Shown: in pieces, positions 8,454 to 16,219 of the stretch
How the letters are laid out: every line of letters begins with the position of its first letter
Position numbering within the stretch: the first letter of the stretch is position 1
Origin: Holophagales bacterium
Lineage (GTDB): Bacteria; Acidobacteriota; Thermoanaerobaculia; Multivoradales; Multivoraceae
Assembly (NCBI GenBank): GCA_009837085.1
Contig: VXUF01000142.1
Coordinates: forward strand, 8,575-53,138
Length of the DNA: 44,564 nt
Reading direction: 5' to 3'
The notes under the pieces: generated by a model
What the model saw: the letters and a program-made list of their open reading frames with translations, nothing else
Told to the model about the DNA's origin: nothing
The model's database searches: none
Made by a program: the position numbers and the translations under genes

Positions 8454-9848
8454 ATGACCGCGCCCGTCGTAGTCGTTGGCGGCGGGCTCGCCGGCAGCGA
8501 ATGCGCCTTCCAGCTCGCCTCCCGGGGCCGGGCCGTGACCCTGTACGAGATGCGGCCGCAACGCTCGACGCCGGCCCACGCGAGCACGGATCTCGCCGAA
8601 CTCGTGTGCTCGAACTCGCTGCGCAGCGACGACCCGCACCATGCCGCCGGCCTGCTCAAGCGGGAGATGGAGTACTTCGGCTCCCTGATCATCGCCGCAG
8701 CCCGGAGGAACGCCGTTCCCGCCGGCGGGGCGCTGGCCGTGGACCGGACACTGTTCGCCGCCGACGTCACGGCCGCCGTCGAAACCAACCCCCTGATCGA
8801 ACTCCGGCGCGAAGAGCTGACGGCGCTGCCCGAACCCGGCGGCGGCGACTGTGTGATCGCTACCGGACCTCTCACGTCGGAGGCGCTGACCCGGGAGATC
8901 GAGAGTCTGATCGGTGCGGACCATCTCTATTTCTATGACGCGATCGCTCCCATCGTTGCAGGAGAGAGCCTCGACCACGATCGTCTGTTCCGGGCCTCAC
9001 GGTACGGCAAGGGAGGCGACGACTACCTGAACTGCCCGCTCGACCAGGAGGAGTACCGGCGCTTTCACCGCAGCCTGCTCAAGGCCGGCACGATCGAGCT
9101 GCGCGACTTTGAGCGCCCGCTGTTCTTCGAGGGCTGCCTGCCCATCGAGGAGCTCGCCCGGCGCGGCGAGGACACCCTGCGCTTCGGACCGATGAAGCCG
9201 GTAGGGCTGCGTACGCCAGACGGAAGACGCCCGCACGCCGTGGTCCAGCTTCGCCAGGAAGATCTCGCCCGCAGCCAGTACAACCTCGTCGGCTTCCAGT
9301 CCCGGATGACCTGGCCCGAACAGCGCCGCGTGCTCCGGACCCTGCCGGGACTCGCATCCGCCCGTTTCGTCCGTTACGGCCAGGTCCATCGCAACACCTT
9401 CATCAACGCCCCTCTCCACCTCGATCGCTGGTACCGGTTCGCCGGGCGACCCAACCTGAGGCTGGCGGGCCAGATGACCGGCGTCGAGGGTTACCTCGAA
9501 TCGGCCGCCACCGGTCTCGTCATCGCGCTGTACCTCACGCTCCAGGACGGAAGCCGGCAGCCGTCGCCGCTGCCCGACACGACCGCGCTCGGCGCCCTCG
9601 CCAGACACCTCACCGAGTCGAACCCGAAACGCTACCAGCCGACGAACATCAACTACGGCCTGCTCGAACCCCTTGCCGAACGCGTCCGGCGACGCGACCG
9701 CCGCGCCGCCTACGTGGACCGGGCGCGACAGGCGCTCGTAGCCTGGGCCGCTAAAATGGGGATCGCGGGAGCGCCAACGTGGGAAGCACCATCGATCACG
9801 CCGGGCCAGGAAGACGAGACGAGCAGCGCGGCGCCCTCGCCGAACTGA
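8454..9848 (+). CDS. trmFO: tRNA (uracil-5-)-methyltransferase TrmFO, folate/FAD-dependent
   Basis: TrmFO uses methylene-tetrahydrofolate and FAD to make 5-methyluridine at position 54 of tRNA. The start MTAPVVVVGGGLAGSE puts the FAD-binding GGGLAGSE at residues 8-15, followed by the family-specific ELVCSNSLRSD block. FFEGCLPIEELARRGEDTL and QMTGVEGYLESAATG are also typical, the latter being the second FAD contact. The length, 464 residues, is normal. It is the first gene of the plus-strand operon. Its last 70 bases overlap xerC in another frame, so the two are probably translationally coupled. The extra C-terminal residues beyond the usual end are low in conservation. Confidence 0.96.
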   Translation: MTAPVVVVGGGLAGSECAFQLASRGRAVTLYEMRPQRSTPAHASTDLAELVCSNSLRSDDPHHAAGLLKREMEYFGSLIIAAARRNAVPAGGALAVDRTLFAADVTAAVETNPLIELRREELTALPEPGGGDCVIATGPLTSEALTREIESLIGADHLYFYDAIAPIVAGESLDHDRLFRASRYGKGGDDYLNCPLDQEEYRRFHRSLLKAGTIELRDFERPLFFEGCLPIEELARRGEDTLRFGPMKPVGLRTPDGRRPHAVVQLRQEDLARSQYNLVGFQSRMTWPEQRRVLRTLPGLASARFVRYGQVHRNTFINAPLHLDRWYRFAGRPNLRLAGQMTGVEGYLESAATGLVIALYLTLQDGSRQPSPLPDTTALGALARHLTESNPKRYQPTNINYGLLEPLAERVRRRDRRAAYVDRARQALVAWAAKMGIAGAPTWEAPSITPGQEDETSSAAPSPN

Positions 9849-10774
9849 TCGCCGATTTCCTGGAATACCTGGAGCTGGAGCGCAATTGTTCCGAACACAC
9901 CGTGCGCGCGTACGGCCGGGATCTCGCGGCCTTCGCCGAGTTTCGAACCGCCAGCGGCAGCGATGACCAGAACCTCGACGACATCGACCAACTGCTGGTC
10001 CGGTCCTTCGTCGCCGCTCTCAACCAGCGTCGACTGGCCCGGCGCACCCAGGGCCGGCACCTGTCGGCGCTGCGCGGCCTGTTCCGCTACGCCTGTCTGA
10101 TGGGCCGGATGCAGTCGAACCCGGCCCAGTCGGTACCCGCGCCGAAGGTCGAGAAGACCCTGCCGCGTCACCTGCGTCCGGGGGAGATCGAAGCCCTGCT
10201 CGAGGCGCCCGCAGGCCGCGACGGTCCACTCGGCCTGAGGGACCGCGCGCTACTCGAACTCCTCTACGCCTCGGGGCTCCGGGTCGGGGAGCTGGTCGCA
10301 CTGAACTGGCGCGATGTCGACCTCGGGGCCAGAGTGCTCCGCGTGGTCGGCAAGGGAGACCGCGAACGGATGACGCCCTTCGGCGGGCCGGCGGAGCAGG
10401 CGCTCCGCCAGTGGCTCGACGCCTGGGAAGAAGTGTTCCGGCGTCGAGGCGGCAAGGAGGCCGGACACCCGCAAGAGAACGGGCACCTGGAACCGGTGTT
10501 CCTGAACCGCAACGGGGGACGGCTCTCGGCGCGGTCCGTCCGGCGTGTTATCGACCGCTATGTCGAGGAGACGGCACAGGCAAACGGGGCTCACCCGCAC
10601 GCCCTGCGCCACAGCTTCGCGACCCATCTGCTCGAGTCGGGCGCCGATCTGCGTTCGATCCAGGAACTCCTCGGCCACGCCTCGCTCTCGACCACTCAGC
10701 GCTACATGCACGTGGATACCGGTCGCCTGCTTCAGGTCTATCGGGAAAGCCATCCCAGGGCGAAGGGCGCCTGA
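9779..10774 (+). CDS. xerC: Tyrosine recombinase XerC
   Basis: XerC-type recombinases resolve chromosome dimers at dif. The 331-residue product has the N-terminal SAM-like core-binding domain (about 20-115) and a catalytic domain with all six residues visible: R168 (SGLRVGELVAL), K192 (GKGDRER), H274 and R277 (HALRHSF), H300 (LLGHASLS) and nucleophile Y309 (TQRYMHV). The YMHV ending favours XerC over XerD. It is slightly long because of an insertion around residues 220-240. The GTG start at 9779 has GGGAG eight bases upstream and lies inside trmFO. The trmFO-xerC-hslVU neighbourhood is the one known from Bacillus (gid-codV-clpQY). No phage or integron genes are near, so it is a housekeeping recombinase. 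Confidence 0.93.
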   Translation: MGSTIDHAGPGRRDEQRGALAELIADFLEYLELERNCSEHTVRAYGRDLAAFAEFRTASGSDDQNLDDIDQLLVRSFVAALNQRRLARRTQGRHLSALRGLFRYACLMGRMQSNPAQSVPAPKVEKTLPRHLRPGEIEALLEAPAGRDGPLGLRDRALLELLYASGLRVGELVALNWRDVDLGARVLRVVGKGDRERMTPFGGPAEQALRQWLDAWEEVFRRRGGKEAGHPQENGHLEPVFLNRNGGRLSARSVRRVIDRYVEETAQANGAHPHALRHSFATHLLESGADLRSIQELLGHASLSTTQRYMHVDTGRLLQVYRESHPRAKGA

Positions 10775-10808
10775 GTTCCTTCCTGACAGTTCAAGAAGAG
10801 GACCTCGA

Positions 10809-11627
10809 ATGAAACTCCCTGCAGCCCTCCGAACTACTCCGTGCGCACTGGCAATGGTCGCGTGCCTGACGGGCTCCGGCGCCGCCGTCGCCCAGGACGA
10901 CCTGCGCGGCTTCCAACTCGTTGGCGACTACCAGCTCTTCCTCCAGGGACAGGTGGCGCCTGACGCGCAGCTCTACCTCTCCCGCACCGCGGGGGCTTTC
11001 CTCGTGGTCGCCGATGGCCTGCCGTCCCCGGTACTGCTGAGCGCGCGCAATCAGATGACCCGCAAGGTTCAGCTACTCAAGATCTCACCCGCCGGCGAGG
11101 ACACCCTCGATCTCCTGCCCGGCGCCCTGTTCGGCCCCGCCATGCCGTTCCGCCAGATTCCGAAGGGACTCGAGTTCGCGGTGGACGGCGTGCTGGCCCA
11201 ACTCCGGCAGCGCCCCTCCTGGGCCGGCGAGGCGACGCTCGCGGAGCTCTACGCCCACGAACCGGGCTATCGCCGCGACGCCAGCTCCTACGCGAGCGAC
11301 CCGGCGGCGGTCGCGGAGGCGGCCGCGCTCGGCGCCGGGGTCGAGGTCCGCGTCGTGTTCGGGTCCTGGTGCCACGTCTGCGAGCGCTTCATGCCGCGCG
11401 GCCTGAAGGTCCACGAGGAGCTCCAGGACTCGCCCGTGCGGTTCACGTACTACGGCCTCGGGGACGACAACCCGTGGGGTGACGCCGAGGTTGACCGTCT
11501 CAGCGTCACGGAACTCCCGACCGCGATCGTCTACCGGAACGGCGACGAGATCGGCCGGTATATCGGCGGCCCCGGCTGGACCAACCCCGAGGTGTCCCTG
11601 CTCAACATTCTGCGAGAGAATCCGTAG
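10809..11627 (+). CDS. Exported thioredoxin-fold protein with CxxC
   Basis: A 272-residue protein beginning with a signal peptide (MKLPAALRTTPCALAMVACL to about residue 28, AVAQ/DD). Residues about 30-165 have no family I can name. The C-terminal part (about 180-272) is thioredoxin-like: VVFGSWCHVCERF holds a CxxC pair (Cys-His-Val-Cys) after a beta strand, and VTELPTAIVYRNGDEIGRY supplies the cis-proline loop and closing strands. The likely role is periplasmic thiol-disulfide exchange. A purine-rich GAAGAGGA lies before the ATG. It sits between xerC and hslV, 34 bases after the former; that position is not part of the usual xerC-hslVU block and looks like an insertion in this lineage. Confidence 0.8.
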   Translation: MKLPAALRTTPCALAMVACLTGSGAAVAQDDLRGFQLVGDYQLFLQGQVAPDAQLYLSRTAGAFLVVADGLPSPVLLSARNQMTRKVQLLKISPAGEDTLDLLPGALFGPAMPFRQIPKGLEFAVDGVLAQLRQRPSWAGEATLAELYAHEPGYRRDASSYASDPAAVAEAAALGAGVEVRVVFGSWCHVCERFMPRGLKVHEELQDSPVRFTYYGLGDDNPWGDAEVDRLSVTELPTAIVYRNGDEIGRYIGGPGWTNPEVSLLNILRENP

Positions 11628-11677
11628 ACGAGCTGCGAGCGCCCCGCAACGGGAAGCTCCGAGAGCCCCAGCCAACC

Positions 11678-12226
11678 ATGACGACGATCCTGCTCGTGCG
11701 CCGCGGCGACACGACATGCATGGCCAGTGACGGCCAGGTGACCAACGGCGCCGCGAACACGGTGGTCAAGGCGAGGGCCCGCAAGGTCCAGCGCGCCGGC
11801 AAGGGGCGAATTCTGGTCGGTTTCGCGGGCGGCGGCGCCGACGCGCTGGCCCTCTTCTCGCGGTTCGAGGCGAAGCTCGACGAGTACCAGGGGAACTTCG
11901 AGCGCGCCGTGGTCGAACTGGCCATGGACTGGAGGACGGATCGCGCTCTGCGACGGCTCGAAGCGCAGATGATCGTGGCCGACGGCCGCAAGAGCTTCCT
12001 CGCGATGGGCAACGGCGATCTCCTCGAACCGGACAGCGACATGCCGCTGGCGATCGGCTCGGGAGGGAACTACGCGCTGGCTGCGGCTCGCGCGCTGCTC
12101 GAACACACCGAACTCGACGCGGAACGGATCGCGCTCGAGGCGATGCGGATCACCGCTGATCTCTGCATCTACACGAACGACCAGATCACCGTCGAGCGTC
12201 TCGAAGCCGACGGGGACGGCGCATGA
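11678..12226 (+). CDS. hslV: ATP-dependent protease peptidase subunit HslV (ClpQ)
   Basis: HslV forms the double hexameric proteolytic core that degrades proteins unfolded by HslU. After Met removal the N-terminal nucleophile is Thr2 (MTTILLVRRGD). The ASDGQVTNGAANTVVKARARK and GFAGGGADALALFSRFE stretches are family signatures, and the IGSGGNYALAAARAL segment follows. The 182-residue length is normal. Its TGA overlaps the hslU ATG (ATGA), which ensures coupled synthesis of both subunits. Confidence 0.97.
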   Translation: MTTILLVRRGDTTCMASDGQVTNGAANTVVKARARKVQRAGKGRILVGFAGGGADALALFSRFEAKLDEYQGNFERAVVELAMDWRTDRALRRLEAQMIVADGRKSFLAMGNGDLLEPDSDMPLAIGSGGNYALAAARALLEHTELDAERIALEAMRITADLCIYTNDQITVERLEADGDGA

Positions 12227-13596
12227 CGCTTCCGCCGGCGCCACCCGCTCCCTTCGTCGAAGATCTCACGCCGCGCGAGATCGTCGCCGCGCTCGACCGC
12301 CACGTCGTCGGCCAGAAGGACGCCAAGCGCGCGGTGGCGATCGCCATGCGCAACCGCTGGCGGCGCCAGCAGCTCGACCCGGAAACCGCCGAGGACATCG
12401 CGCCCAAGAACATCCTGATGATGGGCCCCACCGGCGTCGGCAAGACGGAGATCGCGCGCCGGCTGGCCAAGCTCGCCCGCGCCCCCTTCCTCAAGATCGA
12501 GGCGAGCAAGTTCACCGAGGTCGGCTATGTCGGTCGCGACGTCGAGTCGATCGTCCGCGATCTGATGGAGCTCGCGGTGGTGATGGTCGGAGAGGAGAAA
12601 CGGGCGGCCGTCGAGGCCGACGCCGCGTCCCGGGCCGACGAGAGGCTGCTCCAGATCCTGGTCCCCCAGGCGCCCCAGCCGACTGCCGAGTCCGGTGATC
12701 CCGCGGACCAGCCCGCGCCCACCGAGACCCGCGAGCGCTTCCGCGAGTGGCTCGAGGAGGGCCGCCTCGACCACCGGATGGTCGAGATCGAGGTCGACGA
12801 CGCTTCCCACCAGCAGTTCGAGATGTTCACGCCCCAGGGCGTCGAGGCGGTAGGCATCAACCTGAAGGAGATGCTCCCGGGCCTGTTCGGCAAGCGCAAA
12901 CGCCAGATGGTCGAAGTAAGCGAGGCGCGGGAGATCCTGAGGCGGCAGGAAGCCGAGGCGCTGATCGACCGCCACGACGTTGCCGAGGAAGCCCGGCTGC
13001 GGGTCGAGCAGGCCGGCATCGTCTTCCTCGACGAGATCGACAAGGTCGCCGGCCGCGATGGCGGCCACGGTCCCGACGTGTCGCGCGAGGGCGTTCAGCG
13101 CGATCTCCTGCCGATCGTCGAAGGGACGACGGTGACCACCAAGTACGGACCGGTCAAGACCGACCACGTGCTGTTCATCGGCGCCGGCGCGTTCCACGTG
13201 GCGAAGCCGTCGGATCTGATCCCGGAACTCCAGGGTCGTTTCCCCATCCGCGTCGAACTGGGAGCGCTGGGTGAGCAGGAATTCGTCCGCATCCTGACCG
13301 AGCCGAACAGCGCCCTGACGACGCAGTACCGCGCGCTCCTCGGCGCCGAGGGGCTGGACCTCTCCTTCCGTGACGATGCGGTGCGGGAAGTCGCACGGCT
13401 CGCGGTCGAGGTCAACTCGCAGACCGAGAACATCGGGGCCCGCCGCCTGGCCACCCTGATGGAGCGGCTGCTGGAGGAAGTCTCCTTCGAAGCGCCGGAC
13501 ATGAACGGCGTGACCCTGGAAGTCGACGCCGCCTACGTCAACCGGGCGCTCGCCGACGTCGTGAAAGACCGCGACCTCAGCCGTTATGTCCTCTGA
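12223..13596 (+). CDS. hslU: ATP-dependent protease ATPase subunit HslU (ClpY)
   Basis: An AAA+ unfoldase that feeds substrates to HslV in the cytoplasm. Walker A is GPTGVGKT (68-75) and Walker B is IVFLDEIDK (about 266-274). The intermediate I-domain lies between about 110 and 240, with the family KFTEVGYVGRDVESIVRDL just before it. The protein ends DLSRYVL, the C-terminal tail that inserts into HslV pockets to activate it. The 457-residue length is slightly above average, from a Pro/Ala-rich stretch in the I-domain (about 145-165). It directly follows hslV and its end overlaps the start of the lipoprotein gene by 11 bases. Confidence 0.97.
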   Translation: MTLPPAPPAPFVEDLTPREIVAALDRHVVGQKDAKRAVAIAMRNRWRRQQLDPETAEDIAPKNILMMGPTGVGKTEIARRLAKLARAPFLKIEASKFTEVGYVGRDVESIVRDLMELAVVMVGEEKRAAVEADAASRADERLLQILVPQAPQPTAESGDPADQPAPTETRERFREWLEEGRLDHRMVEIEVDDASHQQFEMFTPQGVEAVGINLKEMLPGLFGKRKRQMVEVSEAREILRRQEAEALIDRHDVAEEARLRVEQAGIVFLDEIDKVAGRDGGHGPDVSREGVQRDLLPIVEGTTVTTKYGPVKTDHVLFIGAGAFHVAKPSDLIPELQGRFPIRVELGALGEQEFVRILTEPNSALTTQYRALLGAEGLDLSFRDDAVREVARLAVEVNSQTENIGARRLATLMERLLEEVSFEAPDMNGVTLEVDAAYVNRALADVVKDRDLSRYVL

Positions 13597-13714
13597 ATCG
13601 AACCGGCGCCGTCTGCTTCCGCCGTCCGGACCGGCCGTGGTCCTGCCCGTCCTCCTCTTGAGCCTGGGCTGCGGGCTGAAGGGCGATCCCCTGCCCCCGA
13701 GCCGCCCTCCGTAA
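13586..13714 (+). CDS. LptM/YifL-like small lipoprotein (42 aa, possibly truncated)
   Basis: ATG 13586-13588 opens a 42-codon frame. It has a basic N-terminus, a hydrophobic stretch (VVLPVLLLSLG) and a lipidated Cys29 in GCGLKGDPLPP. The CGxKGxPLxP motif just after the lipobox is the mark of LptM/YifL proteins, small lipoproteins that aid maturation of the LPS transporter LptD in proteobacteria. In enterobacteria the gene also sits directly before dapF. The serine at position -3 of the lipobox is unusual but allowed. The frame stops at TAA 13712-13714, yet stays open afterwards to a TGA that overlaps the dapF start, so this may be the broken 5' part of a longer gene. It overlaps hslU by 11 bases. 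Confidence 0.6.
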   Translation: MSSESNRRRLLPPSGPAVVLPVLLLSLGCGLKGDPLPPSRPP

Positions 13715-13837
13715 CCTGTCCAGGTGGATGTCCCGTACGATACCGAAACCTGGGGCGTGGAGAGGGAAGTCTCCGATCCCGCTGCCGACGACAGCGACGA
13801 GGAGGAGGACGGCGACAGCGCTCAAGGGGTGGCATGA
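13715..13837 (+). pseudogene. In-frame continuation of the LptM-like gene after TAA
   Basis: Directly after the TAA, the same frame stays open for 40 codons. It reads PVQVDVPYDTETWGVE and then a strongly acidic DSDEEEDGDSAQGVA, and ends at TGA 13835-13837, which shares ATGA with the dapF start. Such overlaps are the rule in this operon, so the tail looks like the true 3' end of the lipoprotein gene. It is either cut off by a nonsense change, misread in sequencing, or translated separately, for example from GTG 13724-13726. No ribosome site is evident. Confidence 0.45.
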
Positions 13838-14658
13838 GCGACCAGGACGCCACGCCGTTCCTGCTCGTCTCCGGCGCCGGCAACGACTTCATCGCCCTCA
13901 TCGAACGCCCGGCTCCGGCCGCCGGGACGATCAGGGCCTGGTGCCGCCGCGGCGTGTCGGTCGGTGCCGACGGCCTGTTCACCCTGCGCCGGATAGCCGG
14001 TGGACGCTACGCGCTCGACTACGCGAACGCCGACGGCGCTCGGGCGGCCCTGTGCCTGAACGCCGCCCGTTGCGCGGCCCGCCTCGCTTTCGAGCAGGAA
14101 CCGGACGCCGGAAGCCTGACGATCGAGACCGGCGCCGGCGACCTCATCGCCGAACCGGTCGACGACACATGCACCGCCGTCCTTGTGCCGGCACCGACGG
14201 CGGGCCGGCGGATGACGCTGCGCGCGAACGGCCGGGATGTTCCGGGATGGCGGATCGACGCAGGCGTCCCCCACTTCGTCCTCCGGTGGCAGGGCGGCCT
14301 GGACGAGGCGCCGGTCGAGTCGCTCGGTCCGGTGCTGCGCGCGCATGCTGACCTGGGCCCGGAAGGCGCAAACGTCCACTTCGTCGACCTCGATCCACCG
14401 GGGCGCTTTCGCATCCGGTCCTTCGAGCGCGGAGTCGAAGCGGAGACCCTCGCCTGCGGCACCGGCGCCGTCGCGGCGGCCGCTTGCGGAATCGCCGAGG
14501 GGCGGCTGTCGCTGCCCATTGCGGCCGTCACCAGGAGTGGCTTCGAACTGCGTCTCGAGACCGCTCCGGACGGGCCAGACGGTCTCGGCCGCTGGCGCCT
14601 TTCCGGCGACGCCAGGATCGTTGCCAGGGGCCGGATCGCCGCGGCCGCCAGACCGTAA
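13834..14658 (+). CDS. dapF: Diaminopimelate epimerase
   Basis: DapF converts LL- to meso-diaminopimelate for lysine and peptidoglycan. The two catalytic cysteines of this cofactor-independent racemase are present: C74 in NADGARAALCLNAARC and C208 in ETLACGTGAVAAA. FLLVSGAGNDF at the start and the GVPHFV and RSFERG motifs also fit. The odd point is that the usual CGNGxRC after the first cysteine reads C-L-N-A-A-R-C, changing residues whose backbone normally holds the substrate carboxylate. The 274-residue length is normal. The ATG overlaps the stop of the preceding lipoprotein frame. With both cysteines in place it is probably active, with reduced certainty. Confidence 0.9.
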   Translation: MSDQDATPFLLVSGAGNDFIALIERPAPAAGTIRAWCRRGVSVGADGLFTLRRIAGGRYALDYANADGARAALCLNAARCAARLAFEQEPDAGSLTIETGAGDLIAEPVDDTCTAVLVPAPTAGRRMTLRANGRDVPGWRIDAGVPHFVLRWQGGLDEAPVESLGPVLRAHADLGPEGANVHFVDLDPPGRFRIRSFERGVEAETLACGTGAVAAAACGIAEGRLSLPIAAVTRSGFELRLETAPDGPDGLGRWRLSGDARIVARGRIAAAARP

Positions 14659-14681
14659 GAGAGCCTTGCTACCCTCCGCCC

Positions 14682-15917
14682 ATGAGCAGCGGCTTTCCTC
14701 CCATCGACGAGCAGATGGAAGTGCTCCTCCGCGGAGCGGTCGACGTCGTCGAGGAGGACGCCCTGCGGCAGCGGCTCGCGCAATCCCGCGCGGAGGGCCG
14801 TCCGCTGCTCATCAAGACGGGCTTCGATCCCACCGCGCCCGACCTGCACCTCGGCCACGCCGTGCTGCTGCGGAAGATGGGCCACTTCCAGCAACTCGGG
14901 CATCGGGTCGTCTTCCTGGTCGGCGACTTCACCGCGATGATCGGCGACCCGACCGGCAAGAAGGCAACCCGCCCGCAACTTAAGCGCGAACAGGTCCTGG
15001 CCAACGCCGAGACCTACCAGGAGCAGGCCTGGAAAGTCCTCGACCGGGAGCTGACCGAGATCCAGCACAACAGCGAGTGGCTCGGAGCCCTCGGCGCGGA
15101 GGGTCTGGTCCGCCTCGCCGGCTCCTACACGCTGGCCCGGATGATGGAGCGGGAGGACTTCCGGGACCGCTTCGAGAAGCACGAACCGATCTCGATCCAC
15201 GAGCTGCTCTATCCCCTGACCCAAGGCTATGACTCCGTCGTCATGGAGGCCGACGTCGAACTCGGCGGACACGACCAGTTGCTCAACCTCCTGGTGGGCC
15301 GCGACCTGATGCGTGCCCGCGGCATGGAGCCCCAGATCGCGCTCACCGTGCCGCTCCTGGTCGGCACCGACGGCACCCAGAAGATGTCGAAGAGCCTGGG
15401 CAACGCGATCGCGTTCGAGGACTCGCCACGCGAGATGTTCGGCCGCACGATGTCGATCCCCGACGACCTGATGTGGGACTGGCGGCTTCTGCTCACCGAC
15501 ATGGACGAGACCGAGATCGAGCGGCAGAAGGCCGACGCGGAGAGGGGGCGGGCCAGTCCACGCGACCTGAAGGCCGACCTCGCCCATGACCTGGTACGCC
15601 GTTTCCACGGCCCCGCCGCCGCCGACGAGGCGCGCACCGAGTTCGACCGCATGTTCCGCAGCGGCGGCGTGCCGGACGAGATCGAAACCCGCGTCGTTCC
15701 GTCCGGCCAGCCGCTCTTCACCCTGATCGCCGACACCGGGCTCACGGCGAGCCGGGCCGAAGCCCGGCGCCTGATCCAGCAGGGAGCCGTCTCCCTCGAC
15801 GGCGAGAAGATCGGCGATCCCTACTTCACCCTGCCGGATGGTGTAAACGTGCTGCTCAAGGTGGGCAAGCGTCGCTTCCTGCAGGTTGTAGCTCCAGCCG
15901 CCAATGCCGCAGACTGA
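14682..15917 (+). CDS. tyrS: Tyrosyl-tRNA synthetase
   Basis: A class I synthetase that charges tRNA-Tyr. MSSGFPPIDEQ (ATG 14682) gives 411 residues. The HIGH motif is HLGH (56-59) in GFDPTAPDLHLGH, and KMSKS is exact at 234-238 (GTDGTQKMSKSLGN). The C-terminal S4 RNA-binding domain (about 345-405) includes SRAEARRLIQQGAVSLDGEKI. The FDPTAPDLHLGH wording is that of the TyrZ-like (second) bacterial TyrRS group. It lies 23 bases after dapF, and its last 14 bases overlap the next small membrane gene. Confidence 0.96.
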   Translation: MSSGFPPIDEQMEVLLRGAVDVVEEDALRQRLAQSRAEGRPLLIKTGFDPTAPDLHLGHAVLLRKMGHFQQLGHRVVFLVGDFTAMIGDPTGKKATRPQLKREQVLANAETYQEQAWKVLDRELTEIQHNSEWLGALGAEGLVRLAGSYTLARMMEREDFRDRFEKHEPISIHELLYPLTQGYDSVVMEADVELGGHDQLLNLLVGRDLMRARGMEPQIALTVPLLVGTDGTQKMSKSLGNAIAFEDSPREMFGRTMSIPDDLMWDWRLLLTDMDETEIERQKADAERGRASPRDLKADLAHDLVRRFHGPAAADEARTEFDRMFRSGGVPDEIETRVVPSGQPLFTLIADTGLTASRAEARRLIQQGAVSLDGEKIGDPYFTLPDGVNVLLKVGKRRFLQVVAPAANAAD

Positions 15918-16212
15918 GCGTCACCCGGAACTGCAGGCGCACCCCGTCGGCGACGAGGAACTGCCGCCGCTGCGGGTCGGAGTACGCATTCTCCTGTTCG
16001 CCCTGGGGTCCTTTCTCGTCCTCTTCGGTCTGATCTTCGGCCCGCTGCCCCTCATCCCCGCGATCGTCCTCGTACCCGTGGGGGTGGCTCTACTGTCACT
16101 AGCCAGCAACCGGCTGAACCTGCGCCTAAGGGCTTTCATCATGCGCCGCTGGCCCAACGCCTGGCACAGGATCCAGGGAGTCCGCGCCTGGCTGCACCGG
16201 CGCCTCAGCTGA
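15904..16212 (+). CDS. Small two-helix membrane protein, PGPGW/DUF454-like
   Basis: A 102-residue protein with two hydrophobic helices, about residues 26-46 (VRILLFALGSFLVLFGLIFG) and 50-70 (LIPAIVLVPVGVALLSLAS). A short GPLPLIP turn joins them, followed by a basic tail with Arg/Trp clusters. The hairpin with a Pro-Gly turn and basic tail resembles the PGPGW or YbaN/DUF454 small membrane proteins; neither match is strong. It starts inside tyrS (14-base overlap), so translation is probably coupled. It ends the plus-strand operon, seven bases from the convergent symporter stop. Function is unknown. Confidence 0.7.
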   Translation: MPQTERHPELQAHPVGDEELPPLRVGVRILLFALGSFLVLFGLIFGPLPLIPAIVLVPVGVALLSLASNRLNLRLRAFIMRRWPNAWHRIQGVRAWLHRRLS

Positions 16213-16219
16213 GTCGACG

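Noticed and set aside
9779..10774. xerC as a phage or integron integrase marking a mobile element
   Set aside because: The gene sits in the conserved trmFO-xerC-hslVU context, has XerC wording, and no att repeats, tRNA target or phage genes are nearby.
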